From the NCBI GenBank assembly GCA_004835665.1, contig RBKR01000025.1, forward strand, positions 124,001 to 188,000: a DNA stretch of 64,000 bases, read 5' to 3'. Under the pieces are notes generated by a model. That model searched no databases. It saw nothing but the letters and a program-made list of their open reading frames with translations, and was not told where the DNA came from. This document shows, piece after piece, positions 1 to 12,301 of the stretch. The DNA comes from Phoma sp. XZ068 (taxonomy: Eukaryota; Ascomycota; Dothideomycetes; Pleosporales; Didymellaceae). The first letter of the stretch is position 1, and every line of letters begins with the position of its first letter. A program made the translations under genes and the position numbers.

Positions 1-117
1 GGAAGCTTCGTTTAGATGATCGGTGCAGCGAAAGACGAGCACATCATGCTCAGCCGCCGTCTAGGCCGCAGGTGATAGTGATGCTTAGCCACCTTGTCCA
101 GTAGGATAGCTACTTCG

Positions 118-2526
118 CTACCTCCGGACACGTTGAGCTTGGGCTTGCATGGTATGAGCACGTTGAAGACCTGGAGTGGGATCCTGAGCGTAGGGGCCAA
201 CAGCACCTCCCTCCATCGTCTTCCGCCTCTTAAGCCCGCCTAAGTCATCACCTTGAACGCTGTCAGGACGGTAAGAGTCTTGCTCCTCATCATCGCGACT
301 GCGCTTGGCGGACCCCATGCCGTTCGTCGCAGGGTATCCTTGGCTGGCGTACTGTGTAGGACCTGGGTAGCCGTCGTGAGAAGCGTTACCGTTGGGTGCG
401 GCACGAGGGTCGCTGCTCATGACGCTGTAGAGATTGCTCGATGGCAATGCCTGACGCTGAGGAGTAGGGTACCCTGAGCTCCATGCTTGTCCTGTCGTTG
501 TTGTGCGGGGAGTTGCGCGTCCGGACACATTCTGGTGCGGGGATCCGGTCATCTCCGGGGACAAGTGGGGGTGTTCAGGATGCATTGCTCCTTGAGCTCC
601 GCTGGGGTTGTAGCCGTACGCACTCCTGTTACCGTTGTAGGGAGCGTTGGAGTGTGTGTACTCATGGTCCTGTTCGTGATCCCCTTCGCCTCCGTTGGGG
701 GCGTTGGCTGGGTCATTGCTTTGTGCCAATGATCCGTCAGCAGGCTTGACCTCACCCTCATCTGGCACCTCGGTAATCCTGGACGGTGGGGCCATCTCTG
801 TCTTGGGATATGTGCCGTCATTGCGGTATCCCATCATGGGCTGGCCTTGAGTGTGATACTGGCCAGGCTGAGAAGGAGGTGCAGAATATAGCGGCCTAGA
901 ACCGTCGTAGCTCTGTGCAGAAGGGTATGAGATGCCCTGCTGTACAGCACCAGGAGGTGTGGTAGCTGGTGTTGTTGGCACAGAGCGAGCGTTGCTCAGA
1001 CCAGTGTCAATAGAGAGTGGCTGTTGACCGGGAGCATTCTGAACGTTGGCGCCGTTCCACTCGTAAGAGCTGCCTTGGTTGCCCATACCCATTATGCTTG
1101 ACGCACTTGTAGGTGGTGTAGGGAAGGTGTGAGCACGATCAAGGCCAGGACGCCCTGCAGATGGGTGCGGCTGGATGGCGTGGGGAGCTTGCGACATAGA
1201 GGCACCGATGGGGTTGCTCATCGAGTGGTGGTGATGAAGAGAAGGAGGTTGCGATGTCGTGGGCCCTGTCAAGTATCGTTGAGCAGTCTGCACACTGTCA
1301 GATCGAGGGCGACCAACAGCGGCCATGGCGGCGCTTCCTACACTTTGCCTGTTTTGGTTTGTAGGGTGGTACAGAAGTGCTCCAATATCGTGGACAAAGA
1401 GAGGATACAGCTGTTCAGTGATCTTCTCCTTGTTCGCGAATTCGAGTGCTCGCTCGAAGGGGATCCTGCAGCGTGTTAGTGCATGTTGTGAGAAGCGAAT
1501 GCTATGAGACATACCAAACGCCCTTGAGGTGCATTGGGCCGATTTTGACGACGTGTCGTGTCTTCTCGCTCTTCAGAATGCCGTCTCGGCGGCCTCGTGT
1601 CATGCCAGCGACATTCAGAAGCTTGGTGCCGTTGATCATGTGGTTGTCTTCACGACGAGCGACGCAGACGCCTTTGGCTTCAACCTGGAAACAGAGGCTG
1701 CCCTCATCTTCCCACAGCGTAGCAGTCACACGAGGCTTCATTCCCGGTGGTGCGACTTGCCCAGTGTGATCAAATGTGTGGGTCTGGTAACTTTGGGGCG
1801 CCGGTGCTGGTGCGCCTGAGGACATTGCTGAGTTCGTTAGCAGATGATACGAGATAATTGCGGTTTAAACCTACCGGGAAGCTGGATAGTCGAGGGCACC
1901 ATTGAGCTGTTCATCGATGATGACGCCGGTAGTTGTGACGGCACGCCATTGCCATAGCCGTATGAAGGGTAACCTGGCGGTGCGGAGCCATACTGAGGCC
2001 CAGGCTGCAACATCGACGGTTGTTGCGGATACGAATAGTGAGAAAGTCCTGTGGGAGGCCCGGACGCAGGCGCATGTGCAGTGGCAGCAGACATGTGGGG
2101 CGGGTGTACGTCGGCGTACGATTGCATCTGGTTCATGCTGCTGTAGCCCGCTTGGGGATCGCCGAAGCTGTTCTGAGTGCCGTACGGGGAGCCTTGCTGC
2201 GATTGCGCATGCAATGGCTGACCGTCGCGGTTCAGTGGCTGTGGCGTCTGTTCTGGGGAGGGTGTCTTGAACCCAGCGGTCTGGCCGTGCACCGAGGCGG
2301 CGTACGAAGTGTTGGAGCTAGCGACCGAACCACCACTTATGGAGTCACCTCGAGGCGATGAGTTGGTGGACGAGCCGCTAGGGAAGGAGGGGTAGGATTG
2401 GATTTGGGAAAGAGCTGGCAGACGGTCGTTGGATGCAGCAGTCTTAGGCGCGTATTGTGAGCTATACCAAGTGTCTACGGGGCCGAGGGCGTGGACCGAC
2501 GAGATCGATGGCAGCTCCAGCTTTAC
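118..2526 (-). CDS. stuA: APSES-domain transcription factor StuA, 5' end unresolved
   Basis: This is a nuclear DNA-binding regulator of development and conidiation of the APSES (KilA-N/bHLH-like) family. Exons: upstream to 1875, 1827-1515 and 1465-118. The introns are 1874-1828 (GTAGGT donor, CTAAC branch) and 1514-1466. The APSES domain spans the second junction and reads through TATLWEDEG, NHMINGTKLLNVAGMTRGRR, HLKGVW and IPFERALEFA. A Q/S/P-rich C-terminus ends with a KRSRDDEEQ...LKRRKT nuclear-localisation-like stretch. Starting at the ATG at 2136 (MNQMQSYADVH) gives 640 residues and fits the usual StuA start. The frame, however, stays open and protein-like for about 150 codons upstream, to about 2598, without any ATG. 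A longer form that starts in an upstream exon is therefore possible. Family call is firm; the start is not. Confidence 0.93.
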
Positions 2527-5500
2527 GGTATTGGCAGGTGATCGCTTGCGCGCGCAAGTTGTTGATTTTGAAGAAGATCCTCGCGAGAATCCTCGAGTCT
2601 ATGCACAAGACGGCCGCGCGTGTTGCTGTACTGGATCTAACAGATCGAGGTTTACAACAAAATCTCAGTGCAAGTAGCCGAAGAGACGATTGTGTGTCGT
2701 GATATAGCTTGTTGCGCGACGCGGTGAGTACCTTCACCGCAAGTCAGTTGTTTGCTTCACAGGGTCTGGTAGGGTCATAGTCGGTCAACAACGCGGAAGC
2801 CCACAGGACGCGCCCAAACACGTGCGCAAACAGTCTAGATCAGACGTGCATGGGTGCATTGCGAGCGGATCTCGTGTGAATTGCGTGTATTGTGCAGTTC
2901 CTCTGGCTGCGCCTTTGATCTGGGCAGTGGTAGACTGGAGATACTCACCAAGTGAATCCAGATGGAATGCTCAACGTACCCACGAACAAGGCTGGCTTTA
3001 GCTCAAACGCTGCAAACAATGCTGTACAGTCAAAACACGAGTCGTAACGTCGTTGCAATCGTTAATCGAGGAACCGCAATGCTTTTGAAGTCGTTTCAGA
3101 ACACGCTCAAGGACGAATTGACGAATGCCGGCCTGAAAGAATATCGGATAGGGATGCGACAACCAGAATCATCTACTGTCGGGGTGAGGCGTGTCGAGTC
3201 GTTGTGGTCGGTCGGTCGTAACGTCGTTGCGCTCGTCAATCGCGGGCCGTGCAGTATCGATACTGATGGCTGCAGCTCCAGCAAAACGAACACTGCGCGA
3301 CTCAGGCGTCAGCAGGTGAGATGCACAACAAAGGTAAAGGATGGTTTGACGTGTGCCAGCCTCCGCCAGTCTATGTGCAGGAACAAAAGCTAGCAGGCAG
3401 CGTGGTGCTGACTGCGTGGGGAGGCGGAGGTATTGAGGGCGGAGGTGGTTGGGATGCACTTGGAAGCTAGTCTCGACCAGCACCAACCAACCAGACAATG
3501 GAGAGATAGGCGAGTGTACGGGAAATGCTGGCTTGGGGCCGAACCAAGTCGTGGGGGAGGCGGTCTTGAGGACGGTAATGAGCGTGCAACGTACCAATGC
3601 CTCAACGAACGGACGCAGAGAGTGCAATACTCACGGCGATGCTGGCTGTCTGGCGAGTGTGGAGAAAAGAGGTCGTTCTCGTCGGCGGTGCTGCAGGATT
3701 CTCTGCAGCGCTCGACAGCAGGCAGGCCGCAGCTAAGAGGGCTGATCGAGACAGGCGAGCTACGCACGCTCCGCCCTGCAGTCCGTCCGGGGATGGGCTC
3801 TTTTTCGCAGACGGCGTGTCCCTACAATGTCAGTGCGCTATCGACGCCGCTGGCGAGTTGATCCGCGAGGGCACGATGATGTCGCTGCTCGACGGGCCGA
3901 CGCGAGTTTGCAGAAACGGCTGCACCAGGACTGGATCTGGGGCAGGAGAAGCTGCTGCAGCGCTGGCGGCCAGATTCAGAGGCGAGGGCAAACGCACGCT
4001 GTACTGTAGCTGTACCTAGAGACGGGTGGTGGAGATCTTCTGGGGACGCTCAGCAAAACGCACCCACGAGCCGCCGCTCGCACACAATCTAAATTCACTT
4101 CGGGCTTGGTGGCAGCCATCGGCGCAAGCCAGGATGGGGTGGCCCGGCTTGCGCTCCAAGCCAGGGCCGAGAAGCAACAGTCCCGTGAAGACGACCGTTT
4201 CGCGCGCGAGAAGCACAGACGCCCGCCACGGTGCATGCTGACTGGGCTGATCGGCCGTCACAGGCGCTGCATGGAGAACAGGCTGGCAAGGACAGGGCTG
4301 CCAGGCCTATACCACGACGAGCATGCACGCAAGCGAGCCTGCTCCACCTCCAGCCACCTGACGACAGAAGTCAGCATCCGCACGACAGGACAAAGGCACG
4401 GCAGATCAGTCGTCGAGCCCTGGAGCCCTGGAGCCCTGCTTGCCGCGTCATAACCGCCAGACAGGAGGGGTGCAGAAACGGCGGAGCAACTGCTATTTTC
4501 GTGGCGCCCGCCAGCACAACCATCAATCGTCGACGGTTGTCGGCCTTGCTATGTGCAGGGGTTGTGCGCCAAACTTAGCGGGCGCCTACTCTTTCAACAG
4601 AGAGCGTCCCGCTTCCTGAGGCATCGGCTGGGCCCCCGATAGGGAGCTGATGGCTGGCTCCAACATGACCACTCAGGCCAGCCGGAGATGGCCATTGCGG
4701 AGTGCCAGTAAAGTTACGGAGGTGATAAGAAACGCTTCTTAATAAGCAGCGAGCCGGTGCTTGATGTTGCGGATGCCGACATGCACAGACCGAGGGTCAG
4801 AAAGCAGCATCCCAGCGAGCGATCGGGACGCACCCTGTTTAGGTGTCTTGCACCCTCTCACGGACAGACGGCTGGGTGCGTGAGTGGCCCGGCAGACGCG
4901 ATGATGTGCGCTGCTGATGCGAGTCAAAGCAGCGGAAAGCTTCAGCGACAGAGACCAGAACTGAGCGTCGAGAGCTGCTCCACAGAAGCAGTCTACCCGC
5001 TGTCGGTCCGCTGCGCTCACTCTGAAACGCAGGCGTTAACTGCCGCGGCACCTGCTCGTCATTGTTTCCGCTTTGAAAACGGGCATTGATGCTTCAGGCA
5101 GGCCAGCGTTCAAAGTCGAGCAAGGTGGTCCGGGCAGCTTCAGCGGATGCCTCCTCAGGCTAAATGCCCGTGGGCCACGATCCAACAGCTCTCGCGCAGG
5201 GATGGTTCCGAGAGTGAACGGGAGACACGGACGGTCGGCCGTACAGGCCATATCCTCGTAGTCTGGGCATTCAACAAGCTAGTCGTGGTTGGATGGATAC
5301 TTTATCACATTCCAATGACTTGGATACTCTGGAGCAGGCATAAGAGACCGTCTATCGATTTCCCACGCGAGGCCAACCTTCAACAATGCCAACAAGCTTC
5401 GGAGACGCGAGGCAAGCGACTCCAGTGTGAGCATGTGCAACGTGGAGACTCGAGAGAGTGCGACGCTCATGTCATGTCAGCAGGGTGGTCAGTGAGAGGA

Positions 5501-8500
5501 CGAAACGAGCCACACTCAAGATGAGAGCCCCGCGGCACCGCTCGTCTCCACTCGAGCTCGACTCCCATCCAGAGTGAATTCGCTCGACAAACGTGCCGTT
5601 TGTACAACCGGGTGTCGTGTTAGATGTGGATGCCCTGGTGAATGATAGGGCGACGTCTACTTGCGGTGTGAGTGATGCGTTGTCCGCTAGCCTCGTTGGG
5701 ATGGGGGCCAGCTCAGTCACGCCTTCCTGCCTGGTCTCTCCAACAGCCACCCGCGCAAGAACTCCATAGTCGTGTCTCGTTGTCGGATCCAATGTCCCAG
5801 CATCTTGGATGGGGCGAGGTGTTGCTACACAAGTCGACCTTTACAGCAAGCTGAAACAATTGATGCGCTACAGCGCACCTGCAGGTCGTGCGTGCGCTGA
5901 TATGGCCGCAACTCAAGCTCGTGTCTTGCCCCAAGCAGGCCGTCTCAGACTGTGGACAGTGGACGAGTGGAATGTCACCATCACGGGACCCGTATTACGG
6001 CGCACTGTGCGGGACAGTCCGGCTCGGTTTATGCACCTCCCATGCGAACGATGGAAGGCTGGCTGGATCAGATACAGTGCCAACCACATCTGACAGATGG
6101 CTTTGTAGCCACCTTGGGCGCCAAACAAACTGTTCGCATCTCATTCGACCCTGTCCTCCACATGGGCGATGTTCAGTCTCCACATTGTCGAACATTCTCG
6201 CCCTCATTCTGTGATCTTCAAAGAGACGTGGCAACGATCCCTGGTCGTCGACAGCTCTAAACTTACACTTGTACTACCAGCTGGCGAAATCAGATGAGGA
6301 GAATTCATAAGAGCGCATCATCAATCAACACCAGGTCGAGTTTGAGAATCCATGCCCTTACAGCCTTGTAGTACAAAGGCGAGCTTGAGAAGCTTGCGGT
6401 ACCACGAGAGTCGTAAGCGATCCCGTACTGTGTCACCTTGTGGCAGCTGAATTATCCATCATCCCTTCAGCAAGGCTCCGTCATACCATCTCCGCGTGGG
6501 CCAATGTGTCTAGCAAATGCACAGGTCAAAATAAACGTGCAGTGCAGCGCATCCGGCGCGAGGTGGGAGCGGATCGTGGAGAAGGCCCGCGCCCGTCAAT
6601 ACAGGACTGGGAATCACCGGGCATGCTGACCACCAGTAGCTTGACACGCGAATCGAAATCATCTGTCAAACAAATATCTCGCCGAATACGGGTCCGAGCT
6701 GATCATTCGCAAATAATGTTCTACTTCTGGTAGCTGTCACTACCAATTGCTCCCCGGAGAGGCAATTTCAACGAAGTCAGCCATCGCCTCGAGCACAACA
6801 ACCTTCTCGTGAAAGTGGCCACGCAGTGGGGACTGTGCCCCTCTTGTCCAACACACGAGGAAGTCCGCTCTAGAGTGGGTAATACATTTAGCTTTCGCCG
6901 CAGTCAGCACCACATTCGCTGGTCTTGGCTCTCATCCTGTGATTACTCGTAATCAAGCATGTCGCCGCTCTGGAATACTGTCCGAAGAACGTTCGATGTT
7001 GCTTGTAAAGATGTGAGCTGCAATCGCTCGACAGGCGTTCCTGCAGCCGTGAGGCAATCCCGCAATACGACTGCGCTTGGGCGAGGAATGCACATCCATT
7101 GGCTGTGTCTCACCTGCACTTACCCGCCTTTGCATATGCGTGTGATGAAGGGTATCCCTGCGCGGCAGCAACCCCTCCTCGCTTCGTCCATCGAGCATGA
7201 CCCAGTGTGAACTGCTGCAACACTATCTGGCGTGCAGTTGCGCACGACACACTTGTGTCTGTGTCATTGTTGCGGATCCTAATGAATCCTGGCAGACTGC
7301 TCCTTTCTCACGAAGGTCAGGACTCTAGCCCCGAACTTCAAAACAATATGGATCAGCATTCGCATCCTTGATGAACCGATCAGATAGTATACTCCGCCAA
7401 TCACGGCTGGCCACGTTGAAAGCCAGCAGAGCCGTTATCGGGGTCTGGACGGAGAAGCAAGCCACCACCGCTCCTTGCATCCCGAACAAGTGTCGTGGGG
7501 TGCCAGATCGTCCCGTGATTGGTAGCAGGGCCAAGGATGGCTGAACTCACCGGTCGTGCGTGGAGACTTTCCGCCCCACTGCTTGTCATCTCACCTCATG
7601 CTCTTGTGTCCGGCTCGCTTGCTGCAGCATTCTCTAGCGCCTTGTGTGTAAACTCCAGATGCTCATCGACGGCCCTCAACAGACTTCAGCAGTTGAAGTG
7701 AGGGGGGGGCAATCAACGCGATTATCCGTCGAGCCGTCAATGACCATCCTGAACAAGCCAAACTCCTACACCGCTAGTCTACTCCTGCTCGGCCGGATAT
7801 ATCCCCTAATATCAGGGTCTAATGGCGAGCCAGATGTGTTGGATGGACGGCTTTACCCCGCCGCAGACACGCTGCAATGGCTCCCTTGCTTGAAAGGCTG
7901 ATGGCATTGACATGTGCCGGCAGTTGCAAGACATGGTTTCTACACAGCAATGTAAAGGGAGCACTATGAAACATACATAGCGATTCCCGCTGCAATGCAC
8001 CAGCCCATAGCGGCCGAAGGCAGGTTCCCATCTCGCAGCAAGCAGAGCCGCTTGCTATCACGGCGCATTCGCTTCCGCCTCCGCATGTCGCGCACGACAT
8101 ACTTGCATCTAGCCGTTTTTCCGGGGAGACAACTGCAGTCGGCCATCTTTGAACAGAAGAACACAGATCACTCTCATATTCCTTTTTTCTTTTGAATTAA
8201 TCTTATTGTTGAAGACCCCAGTGCTCAATCCAGCTCCGGCTGTGCTCGGACCGGTTGCTGGAGTTTCCTCTTGTGGGCTTTTAATCCATGCCGCCTGAGT
8301 ATCGAAGGACAGCGCCCAGTATGGATCTTCAACGACCCGTCTGCAATTGCGGAAGGCGGCCCTTTGCGGCCTCGCATGACATTAGACGATGGTGGCGGGC
8401 ATGATTGTTGGCAAAGGCGCTCCCTTCCCGAAAGGGAGGCCGTTTATTTTGACATCGGTCTGTACCGATGCTTTAGGCAAACGATAGCAGTAATAATGAG

Positions 8501-11500
8501 CTCAAAGCTAGTACTGCCACTTAGCGCGTGTGAGGGTGCTCAAAGAAACCACCGCGACAAAGCAGGTGGCTTGATCCATCAGTTGCCCTTTGCACAAGAC
8601 GTTTCGTTGATAGAGGCCGTGATATTCGTACCGATCAAGCCGAAATGATCTCACAATTGATCAAATAATTCCATAATTACCCTGACTTCCCAGCCGTCCC
8701 ACCAATGAAGTGACTGTGGACTCAATTCCTTCCCCGGCCCGTCAACGATACCAACAACTGCAATGCAATAGTGCCAATTCCCAATTCTTTGAACACGAAT
8801 CCCCTCGACCCACACCCCATGGCTCCGAACCAGACAATCTCTACCAAACAATGGCCTCCCGCTTATGCCCACGCTAACCAACGCCCGAGCTCTGCCTAAC
8901 CACTAAACACGCGTCAACCATGGTCCGCACTCACCACAACCAATTCACTCTAAACTCAACTCTGACCTCGGTCGCCCGCTCAGCAAGCTAGGATCCACTC
9001 AATCAGATCATATCGAGGGAACGTGCTGAGGCATGAGCGGAGCAACGACCCACGCGGAGCGCGCAGACCACCATGGAGCGAAGGCACATGCTGACCAGAT
9101 GTGAGTAAATCCGTTGAGTGGAGGCCCAGAGGGGCTGGGAAGACGGCATAATGGCTGGCATGGAAGGCTGGCATTAGCAGAGCTATGACCGTCGATGTAT
9201 GAAAATCTCTGCAAGGGCGGGCCGAGAGAAGCCGCGTCCCGGCGTTGCAGATGCTGCGAACTACATGCGATGCGATGCAAAGCGCTGAAGGATCATGGGC
9301 CGAGGGTATGATCGAATGTGGATGTACAGATGGTGGGGTTGTAATTATGTTGTTTATTGGTGGTGTGATGTTTCGAAACGAGGTTGCTGCTCCAAAGGTT
9401 CTTCAGCCCGAAAGAAAACAATTATGGTGTATGGTTTGATTGTATCTCTCCATTCGTGCACTAATCTTCGCGATATACTCAATCTTAAGCGGTTTGAGAT
9501 GAAAACACTGGGGAAACGACAGGCATATTACATAGGCATTGTTGTCAAATCTCATATTTTGAGTATGGTTGAAACGCATAAAGATACGTGCTTTTCCAGA
9601 TTCTGATAGCTGCAACAAATTGTGGTATGCAGAAGTTATACGCGCACAAAACACAGCAACTGTAGCTGGACATGCCATGAGGTGACAAGCTTGTCATGGA
9701 AACACATGAGTATTGGAAGCTTCTCCTTTGAAACAAACGAAGTAGGAACTCTGCATGTTATTAGCTACTTGCAGGATCAATACAATTTATCGGTGTCAGA
9801 ACCCAATATCGCAATGCGATAACGCTTTGGGGTGTACTACCGACCAATTGTAATGTCATCTGCTGAATTTGAATTGACCATGTTGCTTTCAGGTCACTAG
9901 ACCTTGCACATGGAGCAAGTTGGTTTCTTTGGGGACCTCTGGCAAGAAGGTCACAACACTGGTCAAAACCACCATCATCTAGAAAGCTGAACTTTAATGC
10001 AGTAGCCCGCTGTATTGTGCATTTTCAAAGGCTGCTATGTTACAATCAGCCGAGCCTAACAGCATCTACATTACTCTCTACCTGACTGTGTAATATCAGG
10101 AACACAGCTTCGACGCCCGAGTTCTTGAATGTGTTCGTAGCTCTGTCCTATCGTAAGGTCGGCCATCGGCCCGGGTTCCCTGAGATCAATGCTCGGTTCG
10201 TATTGATCTGGTGCTGTGAGTTTGATTTGGGCAAGCTCAATATTGTTTCCATTTCCAGCATACACCTCAGTTGCAACCATGAACTATACAGTACCCTTAA
10301 GGGACGCGTTGATATGTGCCACATGTCTTCAGCAATGACTAGCTGCTCAAACTGGAGTAAGAAAACGAAGGCAGATCGTAGCCACATGCACTGTACTCAT
10401 CTTCGGGCGAACAATACAGACATGGGAGAGCCCAACCTTCCGCGTCATCGAGTCACATTCTAATCGAGTGTCTCGGAAGTGCTACAACTGCATACGTATT
10501 CACACAATTCAATCCGTATAACGAGATCGGTTAGTGTTAATTTTACATACTCCGAAGCCCGCACATGAGCAAACTCGGGCCTAATACATCGTTCTCGCGA
10601 GGCACAAAGTTTTCACAGATGACATGTTGAGCGTTGTTGTATGTATGGTTGAAGTTGTAGGACCGATGGTATTGGAAGCGAAATTTAATGGCGATCTATG
10701 ATAGTGAGATCTTCGCGATCTTCAAGGCCAGGTATGTTGGGGGCGAGTGGCGATATTTGGGATCTTCAAAGGAAACGGGCGATATGTCAGATGTGTGAGC
10801 AGGCAGAAGAGACCGAGTTTGAAAGGATCGAGTCGATCAGGGACTGTAGAACGATAATCGAGTCGTCATCATGGTTCCATTAGACTCTTCAACTGACGAC
10901 TTTGTCTGCGTTATAATGTTTTCATATACAACGAAATCCGCTTCGTAAGGTCATCGTTGCATTCCTTGTCTGCATGTACACTTGAGAGTTTGTTAATATT
11001 ACTTGCTGTCTGCGCGTTGTTGGGCCTCCACGAAGGTGTGATGTACCTAAGAGACTTCAGGGTGACCATTCACCCCCATCTCCCGACAAGGGCGCGGCAC
11101 TGTATTCAGGCAGATCAATCTGATATAGATCTCGCCAAATACCAAAAGGCTATCGACATGCGCAGTTATAAGGTGACAAAAAGTAAGGTCTAGCAAATCA
11201 ATCGGAGGGGAAAGAAGGGAAACCATACAGAGAGCATGACAGGAGATGAAACGAAAAGAAGCAACGGAAACGGTAAATGTTACAAAAGCCAAAGCACATA
11301 TGAGGATTTGTCAAGAACGCAGCTGAAGATATCATATTCCCAGAGGTTTCGGGTGTACATTATTTGAATTTGTGTGTAAGCAAACAATAGGCTTAACGCA
11401 AGCCATCGCAGAACACGGATTACGACCAGCTATGCGGAAGTGTTACAAGATATTCGAGATGACAAGAAGTTCACTGTCGCGAGACCAAGAGCGCTCAAGG

Positions 11501-11666
11501 AGAGGCCATGAAAGTTGCCACAATCTTATTGGCGGTGAGCCCCGCACTAATTCGAGCCGCAAGTGCGCCGCATCCCAACTTCCTCAACTCAATCTTCATT
11601 CGACCACCCCTGCAAAGTGTACAACACCTATCCACACCCCTGTCACAAGCAAGCAAACAGTGAAAA
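2527..11666. other. About 9.1 kb without a convincing gene
   Basis: No reading frame here has recognisable domains, and none is longer than about 140 codons. The left part (to about 8.6 kb) is moderately GC-rich; the right part is more AT-rich. It probably includes the stuA promoter and 5' leader exons. Visible structure is limited. There is a 16 bp perfect direct repeat at 3041-3056 and 3215-3230 inside a longer imperfect repeat. There are two adjacent hairpins at 8420-8438 and 8453-8470. A 125-codon ORF at 8271-8648 (+) and a 76-codon ORF at 8651-8881 (-) look unremarkable. Confidence 0.6.
8420..8470. other. Two adjacent hairpins
   Basis: Two perfect 7 bp stems lie 14 bp apart. The first is CTCCCTT/AAGGGAG with a 5 nt loop at 8420-8438. 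The second is CATCGGT/ACCGATG with a 4 nt loop at 8453-8470. No T-run follows directly. They may be part of a structured RNA or may be chance. No function is assigned. Confidence 0.4.
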
Positions 11667-12301
11667 ATGCCGGCTCCTAGCGACATCCTTTCCGACCCGG
11701 ACATCAGCAAGGCCTACGAGGATGTCAGGAGCGACAAATCTGAGACCACGTGGCTTGTTCTCAAGTATGAGTCTGCAACAAAGGACAACCTAAAGCTGGC
11801 TGGCAGCGGCACAGGCGATATTTCTGAAATGGTTGAGACTTTTGGTGACGATGAGGCGGCGTACGGATACGTGCGTATGAAGCTAGGAAATGATGAGTAT
11901 TCGGAACGGGTCAAATTCGCGTTCGTTGTTTGGGCTGGTAAGTCATATGCGGCGTTCATGCTACTAACTTAGGGAGGTCCTTCTGTAGATCATAGACAGG
12001 CTTCGCGTGTGGGGCAGAATACATATTCGTGGTTGAAATTTGCATAGAAGCTGATCGAGTATGCAGGTCCCAACACCAAGATCATGCGAAAGGCCAAGAT
12101 GAGCTTCCAGAGTGGGCAGGTCAAGCAGGTTATTCGCACATATGCGGTAGAGATTCAGACTAGCGACAAGAGGGAGCTGGAGGCCGACACGGTCACTATG
12201 AAGCTGAGAAAAGCTATGGGTGCTAACTGTGAGATGACCGTTCGTGTGGTGTAGGTGGATGCTGACTTGATACAGACGATCGACAAGGCTCGAGCTACTA
12301 A
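11667..12301 (+). CDS. Coactosin-like actin-binding protein (ADF-H domain)
   Basis: The product is a 152-residue single-domain protein of the ADF homology type. Members bind F-actin in the cortical cytoskeleton without severing it. Exons: 11667-11937, 12067-12228 and 12276-12301, with GTAAGT..CAG and GTGAGA..CAG introns and a CTAAC branch in the first. The sequence runs from a short N-terminal helix (DPDISKAYEDVRSD) through TTWLVLKYE and YGYVRMKLGNDE to KFAFVVWAGP, then NTKIMRKAKMS and VTMKLRKAMGANYD, which is the usual coactosin order. Length matches the family (about 145-155). The last exon encodes only eight residues and is supported by frame closure to TAA. Confidence 0.9.

Noticed and set aside
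5147..5524. 125-codon plus-strand ORF in the gene-free region
   Set aside because: No domain, no conserved-looking segment, no promoter or splice context.
8271..8648. 125-codon plus-strand ORF
   Set aside because: No family and ordinary length for chance in this composition; overlaps two hairpins.
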